From NCBI RefSeq assembly GCF_017993425.1, contig NZ_JAGOMQ010000016.1:19472-83471 (forward strand): DNA of 64,000 bases, written 5' to 3'. Under the pieces are notes generated by a model. That model worked only from the letters and a program-made list of their open reading frames with translations. It did not search any database and was not told the DNA's origin. The stretch is from Amaricoccus sp. Lineage in GTDB: Bacteria; Pseudomonadota; Alphaproteobacteria; Rhodobacterales; Rhodobacteraceae. Numbering within the stretch: position 1 is the stretch's first letter; every line of letters starts with the position of its first letter. Positions 53,965 to 63,833 of the stretch are shown here, piece after piece. A program made the translations under genes and the position numbers.

Positions 53965-54515
53965 GCCGACCGGCTCCAACCCGACCGGCCGCGGAACGGC
54001 GTCGACCCTCGCCCGACTTCTGATACCAGCTTCCGCTGTTCAGCTCCCGAGCTTCCCTCTCCGCGTCGTCGCCCCTCCCGGGCGGCGAGGTCCGTCCCGC
54101 GACGGCGCCCGCCGGGTGACATGCGCATGTCACCCGGCTCGACGCGGAGCGGTCGGGGCGGGGACGGCGGAACCTCGAAGTGAGGTCGCACGGCGCCGCG
54201 AAATGCGGCGCTGATGACGATGCAATGATTTTCACCGTTCATATTCAAAATATTTCGAAATATATTTGCGCGCAAATTCCAGACACAGGCAGGCACGCCC
54301 GCAATTTTCTTTACGCCGTCATTCTCCACCCGATCAACTTCGACATGCTCGGACCTGTCGATCCCGCCGGCCAAACGGAACAGATCAAGCGAGTCCGGTA
54401 TGATAGTTGGGCCTCGCCCTCCCCCGCGGCCCCGCCCGCGGCGCGCCGAAAGAGGCTGGACCGACGCGGCCCTCCCGTGTCATCAAGGCCGCCTTTTTCC
54501 TCCGGAGGATTCGTC
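53965..54515. other. 551-bp gap with repeat R2
   Basis: Contains about 110 bp after dctD, R2 copy 2 (54079-54276), then about 240 bp with a TATGAT-like element near 54400 before the WYL-domain gene. No gene supported. Confidence 0.55.
54079..54276 (-). repeat. Bipartite dispersed repeat R2, copy 2 (inverted)
   Basis: Reverse complement of copy 1 at 22359-22555 over its full length, with the same GACATGCGCATGTC palindrome, GCGCCGC/GCGGCGCC hairpin and AT-rich TATATTTCGAAATATTTTGA part. Small indels differ. It ends at TTTGCGCGCAAA on the right. No duplicated flank was seen here. Confidence 0.75.
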
Positions 54516-55142
54516 ATGCGCCCCGGTCGCGCACAGCCGCCGACCCTGACCCGCCGCGCGCTCGTCGTCCGGCTGGCCGGAGGCGCCGCCGCGGCCGGCT
54601 GCGGGACCGCCGCGGGGCCGGCCGCCGCCGCGGCGCCGGCGCCGGACCCCGACCTGCGCGACGCGGCCTTGCGCGGGCTGGCGCTGGCCGCCTGCCGCGG
54701 GGATCCCGTCGCCGCGGCGGCGGCCGACGCCGCGCTGGCGCGGCTCGCCGGGACCGACCCGGAGGCGGCGCTGCTCGCCCGCCTCTACCGGTTGCTCGAC
54801 GTCCTCCCTGCCGCGTACTGGCCGCACGACGCCCCGCGGGGCGTCCGCGAGGCGGCGGCGGGCGACCTCGCCATCCTGCACGCGGCCATCCGCGCCAGCC
54901 GGCCGGTGGCCTTCGGCTACACCGACCTGTCGCGGCGCGGGAGCGCCCGCGTCGTGCTGCCGCTGGCGCTGGTCCACCCGCCGCAGGGGGTGAAGCTCCT
55001 GGGATGGTGCGAGACCGCCGCGGGCTACCGCCAGTTCTTCGTGCGGGCCATCGAGGACCTGACCCCGCAGCCCGGAGACTTCGGCGCGCGGCGGCTCGCC
55101 CTTCTGGAGGGGCTGGTCGCCAAGGAGGCCGGGGAGGACTGA
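54516..55142 (+). CDS. Exported (Tat/lipoprotein-like) WYL-domain protein
   Basis: This 208-residue protein starts MRPGRAQPPTLTRRALVVRL followed by AGGAAAAGCGTAAG. A twin Arg, a hydrophobic run and a Cys resemble a Tat lipoprotein signal. After an Ala-rich helical part, about residues 120-190 fit a WYL domain: IRASRPVAFGYTDLSRRGSA and RVVLPLALVHPPQGVKLLGW (Tyr/Trp/Leu positions), ending YRQFFVRAIEDLTPQPGDF. WYL domains normally sit in cytoplasmic HTH regulators and bind nucleotides or DNA. No HTH is present here. GGAGG precedes the ATG at 54516. Confidence 0.7.
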   Translation: MRPGRAQPPTLTRRALVVRLAGGAAAAGCGTAAGPAAAAAPAPDPDLRDAALRGLALAACRGDPVAAAAADAALARLAGTDPEAALLARLYRLLDVLPAAYWPHDAPRGVREAAAGDLAILHAAIRASRPVAFGYTDLSRRGSARVVLPLALVHPPQGVKLLGWCETAAGYRQFFVRAIEDLTPQPGDFGARRLALLEGLVAKEAGED

Positions 55143-55186
55143 CCCTCCCCGGCTTCCCGCCGTCCGGCTCGGCGCGCGCCCGCCCG

Positions 55187-55618
55187 TCAGGCGGCGGCGA
55201 GCCGCCCCGCCTGCCGGGCGTCGAGCGACCAGGCCCCGGCGCCGAAGGCGGCGAGGGTGAGGAAGCCGCCGGCGATCGAGACGTTCTTCCACGCCATCAG
55301 CGTCTGCATCACCTGCGCCATGCCCTCGGCCGACTGCGCCGGCAGGTAGTGGAAGAGATACGCGGTCACCAGCGAGAACGCCGCCAGCGCCAGCGCCGCC
55401 CACCGGGTCTGCCAGCCCACCAGCACGGCGATGCCGCCGCCGATCTCCAGCGCGATCGCCGGAATGGCGAGGAAGCCCGGCAGCCCGCCCAAGGCGGTGT
55501 AGGCCATGGTCCCGGCCACGTCGCCGAGCTTGGCGAAGCCGGCGGAGAGGAACATCGCCGAGAGAAGCGCCCGGCCCGCGAGGGCCAGCGCGCTGGAGGT
55601 CCGGGTGGTGGTGGTCAT
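55187..55618 (-). CDS. DoxX family membrane protein
   Basis: This 143-residue, four-helix protein has LALAGRALLSAMFLSAGFAK, which matches the DoxX start, then PGFLAIPAIALEIGGGIAVL and ALALAAFSLVTAYLFHYLP. An amphipathic C-terminus is followed by a fourth helix (VSIAGGFLTLAAFGAGAWSL). DoxX proteins are small membrane proteins linked to redox stress and quinone or thiol oxidation. A perfect palindrome lies about 70 bp upstream of the ATG. Confidence 0.85.
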   Translation of the reverse strand: MTTTTRTSSALALAGRALLSAMFLSAGFAKLGDVAGTMAYTALGGLPGFLAIPAIALEIGGGIAVLVGWQTRWAALALAAFSLVTAYLFHYLPAQSAEGMAQVMQTLMAWKNVSIAGGFLTLAAFGAGAWSLDARQAGRLAAA

Positions 55619-55687
55619 GCTGCTTGTCCTTGTCCCTGGCGCCGGGGGTCGGCGCCTTGCGGGCAGGATGTAGCATGGGTTCCATTT

Positions 55688-55704
55688 TGGGACGATACGT
55701 CCCA
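55688..55704. promoter_or_regulatory. Perfect palindrome upstream of doxX (TGGGACGATACGTCCCA)
   Basis: Seven-base arms with a 3-base centre, 70 bp upstream of the DoxX start, positioned to overlap its promoter. The sequence suits a dimeric repressor. The cognate regulator is not adjacent. Confidence 0.5.
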
Positions 55705-55765
55705 TCGTCGCCAGACTGTTCACGCACGAGCGACGATCATCTGCCGCAGCGCCCTCGGGCCGGCG

Positions 55766-56341
55766 TCAGTCCGGGTCTCCCCACAGCGCCGACAGCGGGA
55801 ACGCCACCGCCTCGAACGGCGGCACCCTAACCTCCTCGGCGTCCTTCAGGGCGGCGACGAGGACCCACGTTCCCTCGCGGAGCGCGAACGCCTCCAGCGT
55901 GCGCGCCTTCGGATCGACGAGCCACAGATGGGCGAGGCCGTGCCGGGCATAGGCCTCGCGCTTGTCGGTCAGGTCGAAGCTGCGCGTGCCGGGGCTCAGC
56001 ACCTCGCAGGCCCAGTCGGGGACGACGTCCGACCACGGCCCGTCCGGCGGCGTCGGCATCCGCTCGCGGCGCCAGCCGGCAAGGTCGGGGACGAGCACGT
56101 CGTCGCCGAGATGCAGCTCCGGCTCATCGACGATCCACCAGCCGCCCGGTCCGCCGCGCCCGCGTTGGAAGGAACCGAGGAGCTCGCTGCCGAGGACGGA
56201 GGACGCGACGGCGTGGCGGAACGCCGGGCGCGGGTGGAGATGCAGCGCGCCCGCGACGATCTGCGCCGTCATGTGGGGCGGCGCGTCGATGACGTCCTGG
56301 TAGGTCGCCGGCCGCGGCGGCCGCTTGGCGTGCTCGTTCAT
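55766..56341 (-). CDS. Uma2 family (DUF820) PD-(D/E)XK nuclease-fold protein
   Basis: This 191-residue protein contains the Uma2 core: the conserved Asp in LHLGDDVLVPDLAGWRRERM, Glu in VVPDWACEVLSPGTRSFDL, Lys in TDKREAYARHG and LAHLWLVDPKARTLEAFALR. These correspond to the PD-(D/E)XK active site. The biological role of the family is poorly known. The ATG at 56341 begins MNEHAKRPPRPATYQDV. Stands alone between a palindrome-bearing gap and doxX. Confidence 0.85.
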   Translation of the reverse strand: MNEHAKRPPRPATYQDVIDAPPHMTAQIVAGALHLHPRPAFRHAVASSVLGSELLGSFQRGRGGPGGWWIVDEPELHLGDDVLVPDLAGWRRERMPTPPDGPWSDVVPDWACEVLSPGTRSFDLTDKREAYARHGLAHLWLVDPKARTLEAFALREGTWVLVAALKDAEEVRVPPFEAVAFPLSALWGDPD

Positions 56342-56471
56342 CGCGGACCCTGTCTCGCCTCCCGCCAGCATACCCTGCCCGAGCCGGCGCGTCACTTGCA
56401 TCGCGCGAGGGCTGGCTCCAGCCTGTGGATAACTGCCCCGTTAACACTTTTTACCATACACATCAGGCACA

Positions 56472-56499
56472 TGACCCGCATCCCACTGTGGGACATCTT
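56472..56499. repeat. Palindromic element R3, copy 2 (TCCCACTGTGGGA)
   Basis: Aligned without gaps to 5533-5560, the two copies share TGACCC, TCCCAC and GTGGGACATC, about 22 of 28 positions. Both are preceded on plus by CTTTTTTA/CTTTTTA. Here it lies 4 bp beyond the stop of the Coq10-like gene and about 130 bp upstream of the Uma2 start. Confidence 0.45.
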
Positions 56500-56502
56500 C
56501 CG

Positions 56503-56967
56503 CTACCGCCGCCCGTAGAGCTCCTCCGCCCGTCGCTCGAAGGCGCGGACCACCCGCTGCATCGCCTCGTGGAAGACGAGGCCGATCACCTTCTGCAGGA
56601 TCACCGAGCGGAACTCGAAGTCGACGAAGAAGTCCACCTCGCAGGCCCCGCCCGGCGCCGGCAGGAACTTCCAGTGGTTGCGCAGGTAGCGGAACGGCCC
56701 GTCGAGGTACTCGACGAGGATCGTCCGCTCCGCCGGCCGCAGCGTCACCCGGCTGCCGAAGCGCTCGCGGAAGACCTTGAACGAGATCACCAGATCGGCG
56801 TCAACCACCTCGCCCTCGCCCTCCCCCTCCGGCAGCGGCGTGCGCGAGCGGATGCGGGCGGCGGAGACCCAGGGCAGGAACTCCGGATAGCGCCCGACGT
56901 CGGCGATCAGCGCGTACATCTCGTCGGGGCCGTAGGGGACGATCCGCGTCTCGGCGTGGGTGGGCAT
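56503..56967 (-). CDS. Coq10/RatA-like START-domain protein
   Basis: This 154-residue SRPBCC-fold protein begins [20 protein letters not shown] and has [20 protein letters not shown], the typical lipid-binding-cavity helix. The beta strands include [20 protein letters not shown] and [18 protein letters not shown], with [20 protein letters not shown] near the C-terminus. Coq10 binds ubiquinone and supports respiration; E. coli RatA is a ribosome toxin of the same fold. No antitoxin gene accompanies it, so the Coq10 role is favoured. Confidence 0.88.
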   Translation of the reverse strand: MPTHAETRIVPYGPDEMYALIADVGRYPEFLPWVSAARIRSRTPLPEGEGEGEVVDADLVISFKVFRERFGSRVTLRPAERTILVEYLDGPFRYLRNHWKFLPAPGGACEVDFFVDFEFRSVILQKVIGLVFHEAMQRVVRAFERRAEELYGRR

Positions 56968-57079
56968 GGGGCGCGATCCCGGAACGGCGGCAGGCGGCGG
57001 CGGATTGTGGCGGGCCGGGATCGACCATAGAGTGCGCCGCGCCGGCAGGGCAAGCCGGGGGCGCGGGGGGCGGGAGCGC

Positions 57080-57619
57080 ATGGGGCAGAAGCCTTACGTC
57101 ATCGACGAGATGATCTCCGCGAAGGCGATCGCCGCCCGGGTCGAGGCGCTCGCCCGCGAGATCTCCCAGCATTTCGCCGGCACCGACAAGCTCGTCGTCG
57201 TCGGCCTGCTGCGCGGCTCCTTCATCTTCATCGCCGACCTCGTGCGCGAGCTCGACCTGCCGGTCGAGGTCGACTTCCTCGAGGCCTCCTCCTACGGCAA
57301 TTCGATGGAATCGAGCCGCGAGGTGCGCATCCTCAAGGACCTGCGCGGCGAGATCGAGGGCCGCGACGTGCTGGTGGTCGAGGACATCGTCGACACCGGC
57401 TTCACGCTCTCCCACGTGCTCGCCATCCTGCGCACCCGCCGCCCGGCCCGGCTGGAGGTCTGCGCCCTCCTCGACAAGCCCTCGCGCCGCGAGGTGGACG
57501 TGCGGGCGACCTGGGTCGGCTTCTCGATCCCCGACCGCTTCGTGGTCGGCTACGGCATCGACTACGCCCAGAGGAACCGCAACCTCCCCTTCATCGGCGC
57601 CGTCCGCTTCCCGGAGTGA
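57080..57619 (+). CDS. hpt: Hypoxanthine phosphoribosyltransferase
   Basis: This 179-residue protein makes IMP from hypoxanthine and PRPP. It has [20 protein letters not shown], the PRPP-binding acidic motif [20 protein letters not shown], and [20 protein letters not shown] near the C-terminus, as in HPT. The ATG at 57080 follows GGGGGGCGGGAG. It is divergent from the Coq10-like gene and converges on the MORN gene with a 4-bp gap. Confidence 0.94.
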   Translation: MGQKPYVIDEMISAKAIAARVEALAREISQHFAGTDKLVVVGLLRGSFIFIADLVRELDLPVEVDFLEASSYGNSMESSREVRILKDLRGEIEGRDVLVVEDIVDTGFTLSHVLAILRTRRPARLEVCALLDKPSRREVDVRATWVGFSIPDRFVVGYGIDYAQRNRNLPFIGAVRFPE

Positions 57620-57623
57620 GGGG

Positions 57624-59177
57624 CTACTGCCCGACCGGCGCCGCCGGCGGATCCTGCCGCTTGCCGTCGACCCAGACCCCTTCCAGCGTGTCGCCGCCGG
57701 CGTAGCGCACCACGCCCGGCCCGTCCGGCACGCCGTCGCGGAAGCCGCCCTCGTAGCGATCGCCGTTGGGGTAGACCGCCACGCCCGGCCCGGTCAGCGC
57801 CCCGCCGGTCCAGACGCCCTCGAGGATCGTGCCGTCGGCGAAGGTCATCCTGCCCTGCCCCTCGCGGCGATCGGCGGCGAAGCCGCCCTCGTAGCGGCCG
57901 CCGTCGGCGTCGACCGCGACGCCCTGCCCGTCGCGCTTGCCGGCCGCCCAGCCGCCGGCGTAGCTCGACCCGTCGGCGCGGACGAGCCGGCCCTCGCCCT
58001 GCGGCAGCCCGGCCGCGAAGCCGCCCTCGTAGCGGTCGCCGCCCGCATAGGCCGCGACGCCGGCGCCCTCCAGCCGCCCGTCGACCCAGGCGCCCTCCAG
58101 CACCGTGCCGTCGGCCAGCGTCATCCTGCCCTGCCCCGAGCGCCGGTCGGCGGCGAAGCCGCCCTCGTAGCGCGCGCCCCCGGCCTCGACCGCGACGCCC
58201 TGCCCCTCGCGGCGGCCGGCCGCCCAGCCGCCCTCGTAGCGCGCGCCGTCGGGGCGCGACAGCACGCCCGCGCCCTGCGGCAGCCCGTCGGCGAGCCCGC
58301 CCTCGTAGACCGCGCCGTCCGGGTAGGCGATCCGCCCGTCGCCGACGAGCCGCCCCTCGACCCAGGTCCCGCTCTGCGCCGCGCCGTCGGCCCGGGTCAG
58401 CGTGCCCGGCCCGGCGAAGCGGTCGGCCGCGAAGCCGCCCTCGTAGATCTCGCCGGTGGCGAAGGCCGCCCTTCCCTGCCCCTCGCGGCGCCCGGCCACC
58501 CAGTCGCCGGAATAGACCGCCCCGTCGGCGCCCTTCAGCACGCCGCGGCCCTGGCGCACGCCGGCGACCCAGCCGCCCTCGTAGACCGAGCCGTCCTTGC
58601 GGGTGAGCGTGCCCTCGCCGTCGGGCGCTCCCGCGGCCAGGGCGCCCTCGTAGACCGAGCCGTCGGCATAGGTGATCGTGCCCGGCCCCTCGAGCCGCCC
58701 CGCCTTCCAGTTCCCCTCATGCCGGGACCCGTCCGGCGCGACGTAGACGCCCGCGCCCTCCTGCCGGCCGGCGACGAAGCCGCCCTCGTAGCGGCCGCCG
58801 TCGGCGAAGGTGGCGACGCCCTCGCCCTCGTTGACCCCGGCGCGCCAGTCGCCCTCGTAGCCGCCGCCGCCGGGATAGGCGATCCTGCCGCGGCCCTCGG
58901 GCTTGCCCGCCACGAAGCTCCCCTCGTAGACCGAGCCGTCGGGGAACTGCGCCCGGCCCTCGCCCTCGATCCGGCCCTCGACCCAGGCGCCCTCGTAGAC
59001 GTAGCCGTCGGGCTGGCGGTAGACGCCCTGGCCGTGCTGGCGGCCATCCTTGAACGTGCCCTCGTAGACCGCGCCGGTCGGATAGTTCTTGACGATGACC
59101 CGGCCCTGGCCGGCCGCGCCGCCCGCCGCGAGCGCGAGCGAAAGCCCGATCGCCGCGGCGATCCCCCGAGCCCGCAT
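57624..59177 (-). CDS. Secreted MORN-repeat protein with about 20 repeats
   Basis: This 517-residue protein has a signal peptide (AAAIGLSLALAAGGAAGQG). Twenty consecutive 23-residue MORN repeats follow (pattern YEGxWxxGxxxGxGxxxxxDG), e.g. VYEGTFKDGRQHGQGVYRQ, and a final partial repeat with VWVDGKRQDPPAAPVGQ. Such beta-hairpin solenoids are elongated and act in protein or lipid contact. The repeats are diverse rather than near-identical, so this is an old array. GGAGGGCAGGAC precedes the ATG at 59177. Confidence 0.9.
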   Translation of the reverse strand: MRARGIAAAIGLSLALAAGGAAGQGRVIVKNYPTGAVYEGTFKDGRQHGQGVYRQPDGYVYEGAWVEGRIEGEGRAQFPDGSVYEGSFVAGKPEGRGRIAYPGGGGYEGDWRAGVNEGEGVATFADGGRYEGGFVAGRQEGAGVYVAPDGSRHEGNWKAGRLEGPGTITYADGSVYEGALAAGAPDGEGTLTRKDGSVYEGGWVAGVRQGRGVLKGADGAVYSGDWVAGRREGQGRAAFATGEIYEGGFAADRFAGPGTLTRADGAAQSGTWVEGRLVGDGRIAYPDGAVYEGGLADGLPQGAGVLSRPDGARYEGGWAAGRREGQGVAVEAGGARYEGGFAADRRSGQGRMTLADGTVLEGAWVDGRLEGAGVAAYAGGDRYEGGFAAGLPQGEGRLVRADGSSYAGGWAAGKRDGQGVAVDADGGRYEGGFAADRREGQGRMTFADGTILEGVWTGGALTGPGVAVYPNGDRYEGGFRDGVPDGPGVVRYAGGDTLEGVWVDGKRQDPPAAPVGQ

Positions 59178-59415
59178 GTCCTGCCCTCCGTCCTCTCGTC
59201 GGCCGGGACCATATGCCGCCCGCCCGGAGGCCCACAAGGCCTTCGCCCCCGATCCCGCCGCTGCGCACGGGCGTCCGCGCGCCGGCGCCGATGGCGAATC
59301 CGGGCCCCCGGGGCGACCGCCCACGCCACGGTCCGCGCCCCGGGACAGGCGTCGGCGGCAGGAGGGAACGCCCCTCCCGCCGCCGAGAAACAGGGCCGCG
59401 CCGCGGCCTTCGGGA
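59178..59415. other. Intergenic gap
   Basis: About 240 bp between the MORN gene start and the acyl-CoA dehydrogenase stop. GC-rich; I see no clear promoter, hairpin or repeat copy. Confidence 0.35.
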
Positions 59416-60567
59416 TCAGAAGATCGCCGCCGCCGGCTCGCCGAGCGCCAGCGCGCCGGCGAAGTCGGCCTGCGGGCCGGGGCGCATCGGGTGGTAGCGC
59501 GCCCCCTGCACGTCGCGGAAGCGCCGCTCCAGACCTGCGTCGCGGTAGAAGCCGGCGCCGCCCGCCAGCTCCATGGCGAGCTCCACCGCCTCGATCGCCT
59601 TCTCGGTGACCAAGGCCTTCGCCATCATCACCTCGTTGACGCTCGCCGCCGAGGGCTCGTTCCGCTCCACCGCCGCCAGCATCGCCTCGTGGCCGATCTG
59701 CGCCGCCCGCAGCGCCGTCTCCATCCGCCCGGCGATCGCCAGCCCGTGCGGCCCGACCCCCTTCTTCCGCGCCATCCCGACCGCGATGTCGCGCGCGCTC
59801 TCGGCCACCCCGAGGTAGACCGCATAGACCAGCGGAAACGCCGTCGTGGCGATGATCTCGAAGAGCGGATGCCAGACCCCCGCGGGCCGCTTCAGCGCCA
59901 CCGCGGCGTCCGGGACGAAGAGCTCGTCGAGCACCACGTTCTGCGAGCCGGTGCCGCGCATCCCCAGCGTGCGCCAGACCTCCTCGATCCGCACCTCGGC
60001 CGCCTTCATCGGCGCGCCGAAATGGATCACCAAGCGCGTCCCGTCCTCCTCCTCGACCACCGCCCCGGTCATCAGCACGTCGCCGACCGGCGCGGCCGAG
60101 GTGAAGACCTTGCGCGCCGACACCCGCCAGCCGCCCTCGACCCGGCGGGCCACGCCCGAGCCGCCGATCCAGTCCGAGCCGCCCGAGGAGAGGAGCAGGA
60201 TGCGCTCCCCCGCCACCCGCCGGAGCAGCGGCTCCACCGCGGCCACCTGGCGATGACGCCAGCGCCAGGCCGGGATCGCCACCTGATGCGTGTGCATCGA
60301 GAAGGCGAGCGCGGTCGAGCCGCAGGCATGGGCGAGCGTCCGCAGCATCGCGGCCAGCGCCCGCGGCTCCGCCCCGCCGCCGCCGAGCTCGGCCGGCACG
60401 CCCGCCTCCACGAGGCCGGCGGCGCGCAGCTCGGCGAAGTTCTCCGCGACGAAGCTGTCCTCCGCGTCGTGCGCCGCCGCCCGCGCGGCGAAGCCCGGCG
60501 CGAGCGCCGCGGCGACCGCCTGCGGATCGATCCGCGCCGGCTCCTTGATCCCTGCAATCTGGTTCAT
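59416..60567 (-). CDS. Acyl-CoA dehydrogenase
   Basis: This 383-residue enzyme of the ACAD fold has GLVEAGVPAELGGGGAEPR, CGSTALAFSMHTHQVAIPAW, FAD-binding TLGMRGTGSQNVVLDELFVP and a C-terminal helical domain (LAMELAGGAGFYRDAGLERR). The terminal region FRDVQGARYHPMRPGPQADF fits the ACAD family. The segment where the catalytic Glu is usually found does not let me confirm it. Substrate class (short chain, monooxygenase-like) is uncertain. Divergent from an HxlR regulator across a 19-bp inverted repeat, suggesting direct control. Confidence 0.82.
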   Translation of the reverse strand: MNQIAGIKEPARIDPQAVAAALAPGFAARAAAHDAEDSFVAENFAELRAAGLVEAGVPAELGGGGAEPRALAAMLRTLAHACGSTALAFSMHTHQVAIPAWRWRHRQVAAVEPLLRRVAGERILLLSSGGSDWIGGSGVARRVEGGWRVSARKVFTSAAPVGDVLMTGAVVEEEDGTRLVIHFGAPMKAAEVRIEEVWRTLGMRGTGSQNVVLDELFVPDAAVALKRPAGVWHPLFEIIATTAFPLVYAVYLGVAESARDIAVGMARKKGVGPHGLAIAGRMETALRAAQIGHEAMLAAVERNEPSAASVNEVMMAKALVTEKAIEAVELAMELAGGAGFYRDAGLERRFRDVQGARYHPMRPGPQADFAGALALGEPAAAIF

Positions 60568-60621
60568 AGGAATTCTCCCGTCTCTGATGGCGGGAGGATC
60601 GCGCCGACGCCCCGGCGCCGC

Positions 60622-60640
60622 TAGTGCAGGATCTGTACTA
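60622..60640. promoter_or_regulatory. Inverted-repeat operator between acyl-CoA dehydrogenase and HxlR genes
   Basis: TAGTGCAGGATCTGTACTA has 7-base arms (6 of 7 matching) and a 5-base centre. It lies about 55-60 bp from both start codons in a 133-bp divergent gap. HxlR proteins commonly bind such GTAC/TAGTAC-like repeats. The binding partner is inferred. Confidence 0.55.
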
Positions 60641-60700
60641 CCTCCCCGCCCCCGAAATGCGGTAGAATGCCCGCATTCGACGCGTGGGGACGATTTCGCG

Positions 60701-61393
60701 ATGGAAAGCGCCAGCTACGGACAATTCTGCCCGGTCTCGATGGCGGCGGAGATCCTGTGCAGCCGCTGGACGATCCTCGTCGTGCGCGAGCTGCTCTGCG
60801 GCACCACCCGCTTCAACGATCTCCGCCGCGGCGTGCCGCGCATGTCGCCCTCGCTCCTCTCCAAGCGGCTGAAGGAGCTCGAGCAGGCCGGCGTGGTCCG
60901 CGCCGCGCCGGGCCCCTCCGGCGTCGTCGAGTACCGCCTCACCCCGTCCGGCGAGGATCTGCGCCCGATCGTCATGGCGCTCGGCGGCTGGGGCCACCGC
61001 TGGGTGGAGTCGCAGGTCTCGCTCAAGAACCTCGACCCGTCGCTGCTGATGTGGGACATGCGCCGCTGGCTCAACCCCGCGCCGCTGCCGCCGGGAAGGC
61101 GCACGATACACTTTCTGTACCCCGAGCTCCCGGAGAGCCGCCGCAACTGGTGGCTGGTCGTCGACGAGACCGGCGACGTCGACCTCTGCAACGCCGACCC
61201 GGGCTTCGAGGTCGACCTGATGGTCACCGGCCCGCTGCGCTCGATGACCGCGGTGTGGATGGGCCTCGCCAAGATGCAGCAGGAGGTCTCCGCCGGCCGC
61301 ATCGCGCTCGACGGCGACGCGCGCCTCGCCCGCAGCATGCAGACCTGGCTCGGCCTCAGCCCCTTCGCCCCGGGCGACCGCCGCGTCGCCTGA
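60701..61393 (+). CDS. HxlR-family transcriptional regulator with C-terminal domain
   Basis: This 230-residue protein has an N-terminal HxlR winged helix: FCPVSMAAEILCSRWTILVV, RELLCGTTRFNDLRRGVPRM, SLLSKRLKELEQAGVVRAAP and YRLTPSGEDLRPIVMALGGW. About 110 further residues include TIHFLYPELPESRRNWWLVV and a segment like an SCP2/ligand domain (LCNADPGFEVDLMVTGPLRS). The ATG at 60701 follows a GGGGAC stretch. Likely represses the adjacent acyl-CoA dehydrogenase through the divergent operator. Confidence 0.85.
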   Translation: MESASYGQFCPVSMAAEILCSRWTILVVRELLCGTTRFNDLRRGVPRMSPSLLSKRLKELEQAGVVRAAPGPSGVVEYRLTPSGEDLRPIVMALGGWGHRWVESQVSLKNLDPSLLMWDMRRWLNPAPLPPGRRTIHFLYPELPESRRNWWLVVDETGDVDLCNADPGFEVDLMVTGPLRSMTAVWMGLAKMQQEVSAGRIALDGDARLARSMQTWLGLSPFAPGDRRVA

Positions 61394-61804
61394 GCGGCTG
61401 GCTCGCCGCCGCGACCCCCGAACGCCCCCACGTCGGCTCCCGCCGCCCCTTCCTACTTCTTTCTTTCTTCCCACCCTATCGTGCAGGTTCCCCCGCCCAG
61501 CGGGCGGGGGGAAGGGGGGTGGGAGAACGGCGCGCAACGGCGCGCAGGGGCCCCGCCCGCGCTTGCGCGGGTGGGGAGTCCGACTCCGGAGCGCAAAGGC
61601 GCTCCGTCGGTTCTGGAGCGCGGGCCGATCGCTCCGTCCCCCGCTTGCCCTTGCGGCGCCGCAGCAAAGACGCTATGTGACCTCCGAACGGTGGCGCAGC
61701 GGGGCCCCTTGCGGCCCGGCACCGTCTCAATCCGGTTTTCGTCACATGCGCCTGACGAGGGCGACAACCCGCAGGCCTCGCGGCCGGCGGGGAAGGAATA
61801 TGAC
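61394..61804. other. Hairpin-rich 411-bp intergenic region
   Basis: Contains several GC-rich stems, e.g. CCGCCCAGCGGGCGG near 61494, a GCCCGCGCTTGCGCGGG stem near 61555 and GGAGCGCAAAGGCGCTCC near 61587. These may terminate the HxlR transcript. No gene or tRNA is visible. From 61650 to the start it is lower in hairpins and may carry the helicase promoter. Confidence 0.45.
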
Positions 61805-63157
<1,353 letters not shown>

Positions 63158-63320
63158 GGCGCTCCGTGCTGCCGCCCGGCCTCGGCTCGGGCGGCGTCGG
63201 CCGGCGTAATGCGCACGCCGCCGCGCGGGACACCGCGGGCGGGAAGCGATGCTACGCTTTCACGAATTCAAAGTAATATCAAAGACTTGATGTCTGTCCC
63301 CGCGGGGCGGAATTGAGGAG

Positions 63321-63358
63321 CGGTCCGGCGCGCCGCCCCGAGGGGGCGCGCCGGACCG
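63321..63358. terminator. Strong bidirectional hairpin
   Basis: A 14-bp perfect stem (CGGTCCGGCGCGCC paired with GGCGCGCCGGACCG) plus an inner CCC/GGG lies 7 bp beyond the stop of the glycine-zipper lipoprotein gene on minus and about 160 bp after the helicase. It lacks a clear T run on minus, but its strength and placement between convergent genes make a terminator likely. Confidence 0.65.
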
Positions 63359-63365
63359 GAAGACG

Positions 63366-63833
63366 TCAGGGCACCAGCCGCGTCACGCCGCCGCTCTGCA
63401 CCACCTGCACCCGCTGGCCGATCGAGAAGCGCGGCTCGGCCTGGATGACGGCGATGGTGCGGCCGCTGTCGAGCTCGACCGTCCACTGCACCGACTGCTG
63501 CGTGGTGGCGGCGTTCGCCACCCGGTTGCCCGCCGCGGCGCCCGCCGTCGCGCCGACCACCGTCGCGATGTCGCGCCCGCGCCCGCCGCCGATCTCGTTG
63601 CCGAGGAGCCCGCCGGCGAGGCCGCCGCCGATGGTGCCCACCACGGCGGCCGGCGTGTTGCCGCCCTGCACCGTCACCGGCTGCGCCGAGACGATCGTGC
63701 CGAACGCGACGGTCTGCGCCCGCTGCGCCTGGCTCGCATCGACCGTGGTCCCGCTGTTCGGCGGATTGCAGGCCAGAAGCGCGGTCGCCGCCAGCGCAAG
63801 CGCCGCGGCCTTGATCGGACGTGCGAAGGTCAT
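63366..63833 (-). CDS. Glycine-zipper 2TM outer-membrane lipoprotein (SlyB/PcpY-like)
   Basis: This 155-residue protein has the lipobox LALAATALLAC (Cys about 22). A glycine-zipper region (VGTIGGGLAGGLLGNEIGGG and ATVVGATAGAAAGNRVANA) is followed by a C-terminal domain with VQWTVELDSGRTIAVIQA and a final RFSIGQRVQVVQSGGVTRLV. SlyB-type proteins strengthen or stabilise outer-membrane lipid and porins. A terminator hairpin follows the gene. Confidence 0.85.
   Translation of the reverse strand: MTFARPIKAAALALAATALLACNPPNSGTTVDASQAQRAQTVAFGTIVSAQPVTVQGGNTPAAVVGTIGGGLAGGLLGNEIGGGRGRDIATVVGATAGAAAGNRVANAATTQQSVQWTVELDSGRTIAVIQAEPRFSIGQRVQVVQSGGVTRLVP

Noticed and set aside
56503..56967. RatA toxin of a toxin-antitoxin pair
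   Set aside because: The START-fold protein lacks an adjacent RatB-like gene and sits with hpt, favouring the Coq10 reading.
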